Positions 32,864 through 41,453 are shown, counted from the stretch's first letter. The stretch is DNA of 60,967 nt from Bdellovibrionales bacterium (GCA_020628165.1 JAHDFM010000009.1:35623-96589), one strand, 5' to 3'. Numbers and translations: made by a program. The notes: generated from the sequence alone by a model not told the origin.

Positions 32864-34381
32864 TTACTTTTTCGGACGCAAATCACTCAAGTTTAATTGA
32901 TTAAGACTATTGACGGACCAGCCTGTGTAATTATTATCACCTAACATCGCAAAGTGAATTTCGCCGAGAGGAATCCATTTGTAACTTTTCATAAGTTGTT
33001 CAAGGCCTCTTTGACAAACGGTGGGTTTGTTTTTTGTATGTGGTGAAGAGAGCTCTTCAATGATCGAATCAAAGTTGATGTTATTAAAGCGAATGTAGTT
33101 CTCAAAAGAGTCTTTACCGAAGGTTCTCAAGGCTGAGAGGCAAGATGGTTGGTTAACGCCAACACCTTTTCTGAAAAGTGAATGTTTACCATTTCGTAAC
33201 TCCTCAAGGTAAAGTCCTTGTTCAACTTCTTGTAAACGAACTTTCAGGCCGAGATGTTTTTTCCATTGGTTGTGAGCCCACTCCATTCCTTTGCGAATGT
33301 CTTTTCCGCCAAGTTTGCTGAAATGCAGCGTCCAAGATTTTTGTTGAACATTTTCTGGCAAAGTTTCAAAAATTCGCCGGGCCTCCTTGGGGTTGAACTC
33401 AAAGCAGGTTTTTTGAGTGTAATAAGAGGTTGGCAGTCCTGGGCAACCAGGTTGACCTTTAGACTGGTAAATATGCTGCAACTCTTTGTAGTTTAAAGAG
33501 AGCGCTAACGCCTTTCTGAGTTGTGGATGTTTATTTAACTCACCTGTCAGGCCAATATAATCAAATCTTAGGATGGGCACAAAATGAAAATTTTTGTTTT
33601 TTTTGTGTGATTCAAAATAGTGTGTTGGGAGCCGTCTTAAGAAGTTTAACTTTTTATTTTCATAAAGATTTACAGCGGTTTCGTCGTTTTCTAAAAAGTA
33701 AACTTTAACTGGCGGGCGAAGAGAGTGTTTGTCATCGTAATGCGGGTTTGGTTTTAAGGTTAGGAATTTGCCTTTTTGCCACTGATCAATCATATAGGGG
33801 CCGTTGCTGATGATAGAGTGTGGGGAGTTTTGGCTGTTTGTAAAAGTTGATTCGTTTATAAGCGGGGCGTAGGCGGGGTTTGCTAGGGTATGTTTGAAGT
33901 CAGTATCTGGCTTTATGAGTTGAAAAGAAATAGTGTTATGGTCGGGAGCTTGAATGCCGGTGGATTTGAATTTAACTTTGTTTTGTAAGTAGTCTGTAAC
34001 ACCGGCAATATTAATGAGTTCTGCCTTTAAAACAGCCTTGCTGTCTAGCAGGCGCTTGAAAGAATTGAGGTAGTGCTGGCTGGTGATGGTCATGCCATTG
34101 CTGAATTTTTTTTGTTTGAGTTTACAGATTAAAAGCGTTTTGTTTTGCCAAAGACAAGTTGTTACATTTTCATTCATAAGTGTTTTATCAAAGAAAACAA
34201 GACCTCTAAATACGTTATTAAGAACATAGTTACCACTTGCGCCTGAAATCTTTTGCGGGTCGAGGCTATGGGGTTCTTTGAGGAGGTTAAATGTAAAATA
34301 ACCCAGCTCTTTGTCTTGTTGTGTGCACTGAGTGTTTAAGAATGAGACGATCAGAATTGAAAGAAAACAAAGCTTGGTCAT
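32864..34381 (-). CDS. Oligopeptide-type ABC substrate-binding lipoprotein
   Basis: About 505 residues. A signal peptide with a lipobox-like FLNTQC precedes the SBP family 5 fold: FNLLKEPHSLDPQKISGASG, L-N-N-V-F-R-G-L, F-S-N-G-M-T-I-T-S-Q-H-Y, N-G-P-Y-M-I-D-Q-W and L-R-K-A-L-A-L-S-L-N. It would bind peptides or similar ligands outside the inner membrane for an ABC importer. No permease or ATPase genes are adjacent, so it is an orphan binding protein. The start at ATG 34381 is chosen because it gives a proper signal peptide; upstream starts add residues before it and no Shine-Dalgarno decides. Confidence 0.8.
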   Translation of the reverse strand: MTKLCFLSILIVSFLNTQCTQQDKELGYFTFNLLKEPHSLDPQKISGASGNYVLNNVFRGLVFFDKTLMNENVTTCLWQNKTLLICKLKQKKFSNGMTITSQHYLNSFKRLLDSKAVLKAELINIAGVTDYLQNKVKFKSTGIQAPDHNTISFQLIKPDTDFKHTLANPAYAPLINESTFTNSQNSPHSIISNGPYMIDQWQKGKFLTLKPNPHYDDKHSLRPPVKVYFLENDETAVNLYENKKLNFLRRLPTHYFESHKKNKNFHFVPILRFDYIGLTGELNKHPQLRKALALSLNYKELQHIYQSKGQPGCPGLPTSYYTQKTCFEFNPKEARRIFETLPENVQQKSWTLHFSKLGGKDIRKGMEWAHNQWKKHLGLKVRLQEVEQGLYLEELRNGKHSLFRKGVGVNQPSCLSALRTFGKDSFENYIRFNNINFDSIIEELSSPHTKNKPTVCQRGLEQLMKSYKWIPLGEIHFAMLGDNNYTGWSVNSLNQLNLSDLRPKK

Positions 34382-34445
34382 GCTAAGAAACTTATTGTAA
34401 TATAAAGAAGTAATCAAGCCTTGTGGGGTAACTAGGGGAAATGTC

Positions 34446-34934
34446 TTGCAGAATAAACTAAAGGTTATTTTGTTTTCAATGATGGGAATTGTGCTCTTGG
34501 TTCAGTTTACTAACTGTGCCAACTACAACACGGACTCAGCGGTATCAAGTTCATCCTGCCAAGATGGTCTTTGTTTAGGGCCACAGTCTGATGTCCTTTC
34601 GATATCTATCAATGAAAATAACACCATCTCTGATCTGCACTCATCTAAAAATTATGTCATGGTGTCGGGTGCCTGTGCTACGGCCAATTTCCCAAGACAC
34701 AAAATAGTTGTTTCTTACTCTCGAGACGGCACGGGATTTGTTCAAAAAAACACTTACAACAGCGTCTGTTTGGACGGAAAATACTACATTAGTTTATTTG
34801 TTGGTAACTCTGATTTACAGCCAGGGAGTGTTGTTCATGTCAGTGCTCAAATATACGGAGTCAATGCCAGTGGTGTTGAGGTCGCTAGTCAAAATAGAGA
34901 ATCTTCGATCAGTTTGATTTATCCAAATCTTTAA
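34446..34934 (+). CDS. Secreted lipoprotein with F-x-N-C lipobox
   Basis: 162 residues. A hydrophobic signal segment ends VLLVQFTNC (Cys at 24), so position -1 is Asn rather than Gly, Ala or Ser. The mature part is a single beta-rich domain of about 110 residues (DVLSISINENNTISDL, NYVMVSGACATANF, KIVVSYSRDGTGF), probably immunoglobulin-like, with a Cys pair. No family is recognised. The start is TTG 34446, with AGGGGA at 34434-34439 six bases upstream; the ATG at 34441 leads into a stop after six codons in another frame. Confidence 0.65.
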   Translation: MQNKLKVILFSMMGIVLLVQFTNCANYNTDSAVSSSSCQDGLCLGPQSDVLSISINENNTISDLHSSKNYVMVSGACATANFPRHKIVVSYSRDGTGFVQKNTYNSVCLDGKYYISLFVGNSDLQPGSVVHVSAQIYGVNASGVEVASQNRESSISLIYPNL

Positions 34935-35139
34935 AATAGATAAACTTGATTGCACTTTTAAAAAAAGCTTTGTGGCAATGATGCTTATTTTAGTTAGAAC
35001 CAACTCTTATAGTGTCTCAATCCCTTTGTTATGTTTTTGTGAATATTTTGGTGATTTTACTTTTTCTGTAGCATTTCGTTTTTTTAGATTATAATATTAA
35101 AACAAGCTCAATCCAGAGCTAAAAAGGAGGTGATGCATA

Positions 35140-35184
35140 ATGGATTATTGTTATAAACCCTGTGCGGAGGTGATCCTCCAATAA
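35140..35184 (+). CDS. 14-residue peptide ORF with ideal ribosome-binding site
   Basis: ATG 35140 follows AAAAAGGAGG (35121-35130) at nine bases, the best ribosome-binding site in this region. It encodes MDYCYKPCAEVILQ with a C-x-x-x-C pair. The ORF runs through the GGAGG/CCTCC hairpin, and its stop lies in the next hairpin, so ribosomes reading it would disrupt both. No homologue is recognised. Confidence 0.45.
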   Translation: MDYCYKPCAEVILQ

Positions 35185-35220
35185 TTCTTTAAAAAAAGAA
35201 TTATGGTACTTTGTAACTGT

Positions 35221-35253
35221 AAAAGGGCTAAGAAAGATCTTAGCCCTTTTTTT
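35221..35253 (+). terminator. Strong intrinsic terminator of the mini-transcript
   Basis: AAAAGGGCTAAGA pairs perfectly with TCTTAGCCCTTTT around an AAGA loop and is followed by further T. It separates the mini-gene from the GH16-like gene. Confidence 0.9.
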
Positions 35254-35443
35254 GTGCATTACGCCCTGAGTCATAATCGAGCTATCTCTTGCTATAACAA
35301 GTTTAAATCTCTTACCATATATTATGTGGGGGGGCGATGTTTCAACGGATGGAATGTTGAAGCATGGATGCTTCGCATCGTCCTTTTTTTCAAGCACAAT
35401 ATCTAGATTTTAAGATCCATTTTTAAAACTCCACAAAACTAAC

Positions 35444-35449
35444 TATAAT
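35444..35449 (+). promoter_or_regulatory. TATAAT box placing the transcript start at the ATG
   Basis: TATAAT ends six bases before ATG 35456, with no Shine-Dalgarno between. If used, the message is leaderless. The -35 region is weak. Confidence 0.45.
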
Positions 35450-35455
35450 TAAATA

Positions 35456-36568
35456 ATGATTGCAAAACTCTGGCCAGTCGTGGCCATTAGCTCAGTTTGT
35501 GTTCTTTCTTTGCTCTTTCAAAACTGTGGGCCAGGGGATGGCTTTGGGGCCAAACAGCAGTATTTTTTTAACACAGAGACAGGCACATTTACTTCACAAA
35601 TAGAAGACTCATCAACATTAACGAGACAGAGACAACTCAGGTCATTGCCCAATAACAAAGATTGGCAACTTTTGTGGGAAGAACAATTTGATGGCCCTGC
35701 AGGGGCAACAGTGAGGCCTCCATGGCATTACAAGCATAAGGTTGGGGCAGCAAACTCTCATCGTGATGGCATCCTCACAAAGCAAGACGCTTATTTAACT
35801 GGAGATTCTAAACTAAAAATGCAAGTGGTGAACAGAAATGGCAAAGCCAACTCAAGCTATTTGCGAACTTTTCCTTTTGGGCGTGATCACTACAATGTGC
35901 GTGACGGCTTGCCAGATCAATTGCTCCTAGGGCAAGACGACGGGGAGCTTTACATAGAAGTGTCTGTCAGGTTAGATAAAGCTTACCAAACAGAGGATGC
36001 TTGGTGGGCTTTTTGGCTGTTTGCACCCACTAGCTGGGATGCAAACAGCAATCAACTTTACCCAGACTACAAACGCTTTAACAATCCACGTTTAGACCCC
36101 TACGATGGCAATGCACAAACTGGTATGGAAGTCGATGTGTTTGAGTATGTTCCTTACTTAGGGAAAGGTTCTTACGAATCTAGAAATGGCTTTAATGCCG
36201 CCGCCTATACCAGTGTTAATCCTAAAATTGCAAAACACATTATCAACGAAAATAAAGGTTTTATTGCAGATATCAATAAACACTTGGGAGTGGCGAATTC
36301 TCCGAATCAAATGAACTTAACGGATGGCAATTATCACAAATTAGGCCTTTACTGGAGTCCAACAAAGTATGAGTTTTATATCAATGGAGTTAAATTTTGG
36401 CAGATTTCAGATCCAAAGTTTATTACCAAATCAACATCTTTAGCTTTGATTTTGTCTTGGGAAGTTGAAAATGGACTTTGGGGGGATCAAGTGGAAAAAA
36501 CTTTTGTTAATAGCGGCGGCCTTCCATATGTTTTGGTCGATTATGTTAGAGTCTATAGCGCATTTTAA
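35456..36568 (+). CDS. GH16-like secreted lipoprotein (beta-glucanase fold)
   Basis: 370 residues. The lipobox is SLLFQNCG (F-x-N-C type). Residues about 70-370 form a concanavalin-A-like beta-sandwich. MEVDVFEY holds the GH16 catalytic E-x-D-x-x-E (Glu225, Asp227, Glu230). WWAFWLFAP and GLYWSPTKYEFYINGVKFW are typical GH16 substrate-cleft and strand motifs. It probably cleaves a beta-glucan or galactan outside the cell. No Shine-Dalgarno precedes the ATG, and a TATAAT box ends six bases before it. It stands just before the astacin pair in the same direction. Confidence 0.8.
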   Translation: MIAKLWPVVAISSVCVLSLLFQNCGPGDGFGAKQQYFFNTETGTFTSQIEDSSTLTRQRQLRSLPNNKDWQLLWEEQFDGPAGATVRPPWHYKHKVGAANSHRDGILTKQDAYLTGDSKLKMQVVNRNGKANSSYLRTFPFGRDHYNVRDGLPDQLLLGQDDGELYIEVSVRLDKAYQTEDAWWAFWLFAPTSWDANSNQLYPDYKRFNNPRLDPYDGNAQTGMEVDVFEYVPYLGKGSYESRNGFNAAAYTSVNPKIAKHIINENKGFIADINKHLGVANSPNQMNLTDGNYHKLGLYWSPTKYEFYINGVKFWQISDPKFITKSTSLALILSWEVENGLWGDQVEKTFVNSGGLPYVLVDYVRVYSAF

Positions 36569-36682
36569 GCCTCAGTTGTGGAAAGAAATGTCTCACAATA
36601 ATACATAAATAATGCCTTAACATCAGGTGATTTAAAGCCTTAGCTTTTTTAACTTTTATGAGACAAAAGTCTATTAAATAGC

Positions 36683-36709
36683 TCAACTTTTGGTGTGCAT
36701 TTCCGATAC
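36683..36709 (+). promoter_or_regulatory. Sigma-28-like promoter of the astacin gene
   Basis: TCAACTTT (36683-36690), 11 bases, TCCGATAC (36702-36709). This compares with the FliA consensus TAAAGTTT-N11-GCCGATAA (6/8 and 6/8). The transcript would begin at or next to ATG 36717. Confidence 0.55.
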
Positions 36710-36716
36710 ATATATC

Positions 36717-38714
36717 ATGTATGGGTATGTGAAAAAACCAATAGTTTTTTTGGTTGGTTTCGTTTTTGTTCTATTGTTTGTTTACAACAATTGTTCTGAA
36801 TTTGAGTCCACTTATCATTTCAACTCTGGTCGTTTTGAGCAGAGCTCAGGTAGCAATGGCCAAAGCTTAAAATTGGTTTATATCGACGGCCTTGGCTCTA
36901 TAAAGCAAGATAGGGTTTCTTATAATCTTGAGGACGACGACATAGTCATTGATGGTGACATTATCCTTTCAACTAAAGATGAGCTTATAAAAAATAATAA
37001 TACCGTCAAAGTGAATATGCCCTACACAAAGCAGTTTCGTTATGACGTCAATCCTGAGAAAAAACTCAGCAAGTCAGTAATCAAAATGTTTGGTGTGGCC
37101 AAAGGCGATGTGAAGTTTTGGCCAGAGGGTGTTGTGCCTTACGAAATTTATAAAGAAGCTGACTTCAAACCTGAGGTGCTCGATGCCTTTAGAAATACTG
37201 TGGCTGAGTTCAATCAGCAACTGCAAGCAAACAATATCAAAGTGCGTTTTGTTCCAAGAGAAAATAACCAGTCGCCCTATTATAAAATCACTTATAAAGA
37301 GAGCCAGAGAAATTACTGCGCATCTGAAATTGGCGTTCGAGGGCGTACGAAGCCAACGCGTATGGTGCTTGGGCCTGATTGCACAGACACAAGCATATTA
37401 AAGCATGAAATGATGCATGGGCTTGGCTTTTGGCATGAACAAAACCGGTCCGATCGCGATGACTACATTGATGTTATCAATGAAAATATTGCCCCAAAAT
37501 TTAAAAAGTATGCACACAATTTTTTGCGCTTTGCCAATACATTGAATTATCAAAAATATGATTACAACAGCTTGATGCATTACCCATCCAGTGCCATGGC
37601 AAAGGACTCAGACTCTCCTGTGATTGTCAAAAAAAACAGAACTGGGTTCAACCGTTTGATCTTTAGAGCTGTTGATCTGTCGGATTCAGATATTGAGACT
37701 CTTAAAGAGGTTTACGGTAAAATATCAGAGAGCGAAGAGCAGCAAAACTTAGTGGAGGTGGCCAATAAAGACCATATCCCAGGAACCTACATTCATAAAC
37801 CATACCTAAAGTATCTCGATGATTTGTACTATGCCACTTCGACCCACTTTTGTCTTATGGATGAATCGTTGATCTCAAGTTTAGAGCCTAAGCTGAAAGC
37901 CTCAGCACTCTATGAAGACATAGGCGACAATGTTGATAGTCTGAATAGCTTTATAGAGAATAAGCGCAGTGTCGGTGATTTTGATTGTCCACCCAATGTA
38001 TTTGACGTCGATAAGTACATAAATGATGAATTAGATGTGCCCCCTGGATTTAATATTGGAGAACAGTACGTCAAAAAAGGTTCGACCTCTGGTGATGTGA
38101 TCACACTTTCGCAGCAGGGACTTTGTTTAGTAAGCAAAGACAAACAAAGAGATGTTCAGGAGCGAGAAGACTACTGGCTGCAAAAGCTGATCGAGGCCTA
38201 TAAGGGGCAAATTAAAAACTGCGACGATGTCAACCAGGTGGTGGGCTCAGCCCTTCCCGAGCAGGTTAAGCTCCACGCTCATTATGTGCAGTTGGGGTTT
38301 TCAAGTCAGGTGCTCATGTTTAATGGTTCGAGAGTGTGTGAAGTTCCGAATGGGCGTTTTGCATCTGTGTTAGAGCGCCAGAGCGATTGGATTCAAAAGC
38401 TCATTAATTTTCAAGGTGGGGAGAATTTTATTTTTCACTGCAAAGAAAGTGATCTAGATGTGTCGGTTAACAATGCCAACGGATTTGATTGCGTTTCAAA
38501 CTCGAATTCTTCCATTGAGATTGCATGGGCTAGCAATGATGACCCTGCCATTGTTTTTAATCTTTATAAAAACAACTCGTTAGTGAAAGAAAAAACTAGA
38601 GACATCAGCCATTGGTTTGAGGGACTAGAGCCAGGTGCTCATGCCTTCAGGCTGGAACTAGTTAAGAACGATGAAGTGGTTAAAAAACACTTCAGGAACT
38701 GTAAGACAAGGTAA
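36717..38714 (+). CDS. Astacin-family (M12A) secreted metalloprotease
   Basis: 665 residues. The N-terminal hydrophobic segment ends LLFVYNNCS, an x-N-C lipobox. After a pro-region-like part with V-I-D-G-D-I comes an astacin domain with HEMMHGLGFWHEQNRSDRDD: zinc ligands His230, His234 and His240, catalytic Glu231. The Met-turn is SLMHYP (Met287, with Tyr289). The C-terminal half is cysteine-containing, with two similar units (PHFCLM-like and GLCLV/RVCEV segments) and a final fibronectin-like domain. It would act outside the cell or on the surface. The start at ATG 36717 gives a leaderless message; a GTG at 36729 is possible. Confidence 0.85.
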   Translation: MYGYVKKPIVFLVGFVFVLLFVYNNCSEFESTYHFNSGRFEQSSGSNGQSLKLVYIDGLGSIKQDRVSYNLEDDDIVIDGDIILSTKDELIKNNNTVKVNMPYTKQFRYDVNPEKKLSKSVIKMFGVAKGDVKFWPEGVVPYEIYKEADFKPEVLDAFRNTVAEFNQQLQANNIKVRFVPRENNQSPYYKITYKESQRNYCASEIGVRGRTKPTRMVLGPDCTDTSILKHEMMHGLGFWHEQNRSDRDDYIDVINENIAPKFKKYAHNFLRFANTLNYQKYDYNSLMHYPSSAMAKDSDSPVIVKKNRTGFNRLIFRAVDLSDSDIETLKEVYGKISESEEQQNLVEVANKDHIPGTYIHKPYLKYLDDLYYATSTHFCLMDESLISSLEPKLKASALYEDIGDNVDSLNSFIENKRSVGDFDCPPNVFDVDKYINDELDVPPGFNIGEQYVKKGSTSGDVITLSQQGLCLVSKDKQRDVQEREDYWLQKLIEAYKGQIKNCDDVNQVVGSALPEQVKLHAHYVQLGFSSQVLMFNGSRVCEVPNGRFASVLERQSDWIQKLINFQGGENFIFHCKESDLDVSVNNANGFDCVSNSNSSIEIAWASNDDPAIVFNLYKNNSLVKEKTRDISHWFEGLEPGAHAFRLELVKNDEVVKKHFRNCKTR

Positions 38715-38730
38715 AGTGAGACTTTTTTAT

Positions 38731-41331
38731 ATGACTCATCAGTTTTATTACATCGTTGCCTCATTAGTACTGATAGCTCTGTCATTCACCAATTGTGGTG
38801 ATGGCTTCTATGCCGACAATGATTTATTGAGTGGGCAAGAGTTTAGAAGTGAAAGCCAGGCTCAAAAATCGGCCATCACTGTTATGGGGTTTGATCAAGA
38901 AGGACGCCCTATTGAACAAGAATTGCACTATCAAAAAGTGGGTAATTATCTTGTGATTGACGGTGATATTTATGTTGAGACCGGTGCAGATTTTAATTCA
39001 GACAGCGATATAGTTTACAACATTGCCTTGCCGAAAGAGATTCGACAGAAGATTAGCAATGAGGGGTTAATACCTGAAAACGTTAAAGACGTATTAAATA
39101 AATACGACAAAGAAATACCTATGGTATTAAAAACCTTAAATGCAGACCATTTTTCAAGCGAAGAGACACTGGCTTTCCATAATTTTATCAATCAAGAGCT
39201 TTTACAAATAAATACGAAATTGACTGAGATTGAAGCTGGGGTGCAGTTAAAACTTTACGATCAAAACCCTTTAAATCAACATTTTATCGAGATCATTCAG
39301 CGCCGAGAGAACACCTTTCCTGAGCTTGTAAAAAAAGTGTTTTCTCAAATAAACAATAAAGACACACTTATGTTTGCTGACAGTCTAGATGATACTGAGA
39401 AAAAAGCACTGCTCCGTCAAATGATCATGCAGTCGTTGGGCTTTAATTACAAACATCTTAACAAAAACAGAGATCAGTACTTGTTAGTCAAGCCTGAAAA
39501 CAGCGTTGATCCTCTCGTCGTCAAAAATAGGTATGAATATGTATTTGATGTTGCTGAGGATGATTTGCAGTCAGTTTTGCAAATGCCAAGTTTCACTTGG
39601 TCGCAATCAGGCAACGAATCTGCCGACAGGTCACAAGCTGTGTTTTTAGCTAAAGAAGGTTTGTCTTTGATTCCGTTAAATTCAGAGTTTTCTGAAGGGG
39701 ATTATAGGTTATTGCATGCGTACTTCAAAGGTGGAGGTGGCAGCAGTGTGATCGAGCCAGAAAATCCGTCAAATATGAATCCGGTTGAACCTGTTGTTAT
39801 TAAGTATGCTAAAAAATATTCAGATTCTGCAGGTGAAATCCGCTGGGAACCGCCAGTGAATATGGATTATAAAAAGATTCTTTTAAAGTGGGGAGAAAAA
39901 GGAAAACTTCTCGACAACACAGTTGAGTTTTTAAACAAAGAAAAAAGTTTCTACACAGATAAGTTTACTTACAATAAAGAAGTTCAAGTTCGCATTTATG
40001 TTGTTGATTTGGAAGACAAAATTTCAAATCCTGCCGTTGTTAACATGCCAGCACGTCATGGCGATGCGCAAGTGACCCAAGCTGAAAATTTTAAACCAGA
40101 TGACGACGATCCAACTCGTCGGGAGTTTAAATTTAATTTTCAACTGAAAGGCAATACTATGGAGCTCAGCTGGGGGACATTCCCGGGGGCTAGGCATTAT
40201 GCTCTTTACGATAAGAATGATAACTTTATCAAAAGCTACAATCACATTTTTGAGCATACAATATTTAATCTATTACCAGGTGACTATCAGTTCACTCTTG
40301 TAGTTGAAGATGAAAATTATCGTGAGCTCAGTCGCTTGACGTCGAGTGTAGTGTCTGTTGAAAACGTAGATCAGTCAGAAAATATTGGACTCGTCTCACC
40401 AAAAATGCGAATACACTCTGACTTAAAAGACCGTGTTTTTATTGTTTATAATCAAGTTCCAGCGGCAGAAAAATACGTTTATTTCTATAAGCCGGTAAAT
40501 GCGAGCACTTTCCAATATGGTGGCGAGCTTAGAAAGGTGGACTACAATGGTTATTTATTGTTTCATAAACACAAGAACGTAGCCATGGATGTTTATATAT
40601 TGTCACAAAACGGGCAAGGGAAACGCTCTGAACCAAAAGATGTAATAAAGATTGGAATCTATGATCAAGGCCCTGAGTATGTTGCGGGTGGTTGTAATGT
40701 TGGTATGGTTAAATTAAGCAACCGTTGTGTTCCTCAGTTGAAAGGTGTTTATGCTAAAAGACTTGGCTGTGAAAAAATAAGTAATATTCGCAGTCAAATT
40801 GAGGTTCTTTACTATGCAACCTCAAAATACATGAATAAATTTATATACACCTTTCACAATGATAGCTGTGATTATAATGGGCTATTTTCTATAGACACAC
40901 TTGGGTTTAAGGTCGAGCAAGAAGGGCCTTATGAAGACATTGCTCACAAAGTGACTTTGACTCCAAATATGTTTTTAAGGCGATTGACTTCAAACAGCAA
41001 TAGCCATTGTGGTTTGAAGTTCTGGAAAGCAGGAGACAATAGAGACGTTAAGGACACCTATTGTGGCAGTCGATACAAGGAAGAGAAACAGCTTCATTTA
41101 GCTGAGTCGGGTTTATTTTACACGTCTAAAGAAAGAGCTCCCAGTGATACGAATCATAATATTTTTCCTACGAGTTTAGATAAGAGTGATAAGGGAGCTT
41201 ATTCACAAATCAGACAATGTCCTGTGCGTTTTGGTAAAGGTTTACTCATGACCAATGGGCAGTGCGCTGCATACCACTGCAATATAGGCTATAAAATTCT
41301 TGGTCGCCGATGTGTTAAGAAAGAGCCCTAA
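38731..41331 (+). CDS. Inactive astacin paralogue with FN3-like domains
   Basis: 866 residues, 16 bases after the astacin gene. The lipobox is ALSFTNCG. The N-terminal 250 residues parallel the astacin protein (V-I-D-G-D-I in both). The zinc-site region reads RQMIMQSLGFNYKHLNKNRD; the ligands become Gln230, Gln234 and Tyr240 at exactly the same residue numbers, and Glu231 becomes Met. L-G-F and R-D-x-Y are retained. The Met-turn is not found. It is therefore a pseudoprotease. About three fibronectin-type-III-like domains follow (about 370-640), then a cysteine-rich C-terminus. It may bind the substrate or inhibit or present the active neighbour. Confidence 0.75.
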   Translation: MTHQFYYIVASLVLIALSFTNCGDGFYADNDLLSGQEFRSESQAQKSAITVMGFDQEGRPIEQELHYQKVGNYLVIDGDIYVETGADFNSDSDIVYNIALPKEIRQKISNEGLIPENVKDVLNKYDKEIPMVLKTLNADHFSSEETLAFHNFINQELLQINTKLTEIEAGVQLKLYDQNPLNQHFIEIIQRRENTFPELVKKVFSQINNKDTLMFADSLDDTEKKALLRQMIMQSLGFNYKHLNKNRDQYLLVKPENSVDPLVVKNRYEYVFDVAEDDLQSVLQMPSFTWSQSGNESADRSQAVFLAKEGLSLIPLNSEFSEGDYRLLHAYFKGGGGSSVIEPENPSNMNPVEPVVIKYAKKYSDSAGEIRWEPPVNMDYKKILLKWGEKGKLLDNTVEFLNKEKSFYTDKFTYNKEVQVRIYVVDLEDKISNPAVVNMPARHGDAQVTQAENFKPDDDDPTRREFKFNFQLKGNTMELSWGTFPGARHYALYDKNDNFIKSYNHIFEHTIFNLLPGDYQFTLVVEDENYRELSRLTSSVVSVENVDQSENIGLVSPKMRIHSDLKDRVFIVYNQVPAAEKYVYFYKPVNASTFQYGGELRKVDYNGYLLFHKHKNVAMDVYILSQNGQGKRSEPKDVIKIGIYDQGPEYVAGGCNVGMVKLSNRCVPQLKGVYAKRLGCEKISNIRSQIEVLYYATSKYMNKFIYTFHNDSCDYNGLFSIDTLGFKVEQEGPYEDIAHKVTLTPNMFLRRLTSNSNSHCGLKFWKAGDNRDVKDTYCGSRYKEEKQLHLAESGLFYTSKERAPSDTNHNIFPTSLDKSDKGAYSQIRQCPVRFGKGLLMTNGQCAAYHCNIGYKILGRRCVKKEP

Positions 41332-41412
41332 GATTTTTTAATTTTTTTTATGAATTATACAAGTGTCATTGACTTTATAGATTCGAATCATTGAAGATCC
41401 TTGTAACTCATA

Positions 41413-41453
41413 TAAAAAAACCCACTTGTAATGACTTTACAAATGGGCTTTTG
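41413..41453. terminator. Bidirectional hairpin terminator
   Basis: AAACCCACTTGTAA and TTACAAATGGGCTTT form a stem with one mismatch around a short loop. An A-run before it and T-rich sequence after it serve both convergent genes. Confidence 0.7.

Larger units (their letters stand above)
35090..35253 (+). ncRNA. Short structured transcript with two Shine-Dalgarno sequences
   Basis: TATAAT (35090-35095) predicts a start near 35102, and a strong terminator (stem 35221-35233 with 35238-35250, then T7) ends the unit: about 150 bases. Inside are GGAGGTGAT at 35126-35134, a 14-codon ORF, a hairpin GGAGG-TGAT-CCTCC (35166-35179), and a perfect 10-bp hairpin ATAATTCTTT/AAAGAATTAT (35181-35204). GGAGGTGATCC in the first hairpin is the exact complement of the usual 16S 3-prime tail. 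The CCTCC could instead pair with the first GGAGG, giving two alternative folds. It may be a small regulatory RNA, a leader-peptide gene, or both. Confidence 0.6.
34935..35455. other. Intergenic region holding a mini-transcript and a leaderless promoter
   Basis: 521 bases between two lipoprotein genes. They contain a complete short transcription unit (about 35090-35253) and, just before 35456, a TATAAT box. The stretch 35260-35440 between them shows no supported gene. Confidence 0.5.

Noticed and set aside
35166-35176. Remnant of a 16S rRNA 3-prime end (GGAGGTGATCC on the plus strand)
   Set aside because: Only the anti-Shine-Dalgarno complement is present. Flanking sequence has no rRNA similarity that I can see, and it sits inside a hairpin of a short transcript.
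35203-35406. 67-residue plus-strand ORF after the second hairpin
   Set aside because: It would run straight through a strong intrinsic terminator, and its only ribosome-binding site candidate is more than 30 bases upstream inside a hairpin.
38671-38730. Longer N-terminus for the inactive astacin paralogue
   Set aside because: The upstream extension overlaps the astacin gene end and would bury the signal peptide; ATG 38731 gives a proper lipoprotein signal and matches the residue numbering of its paralogue.
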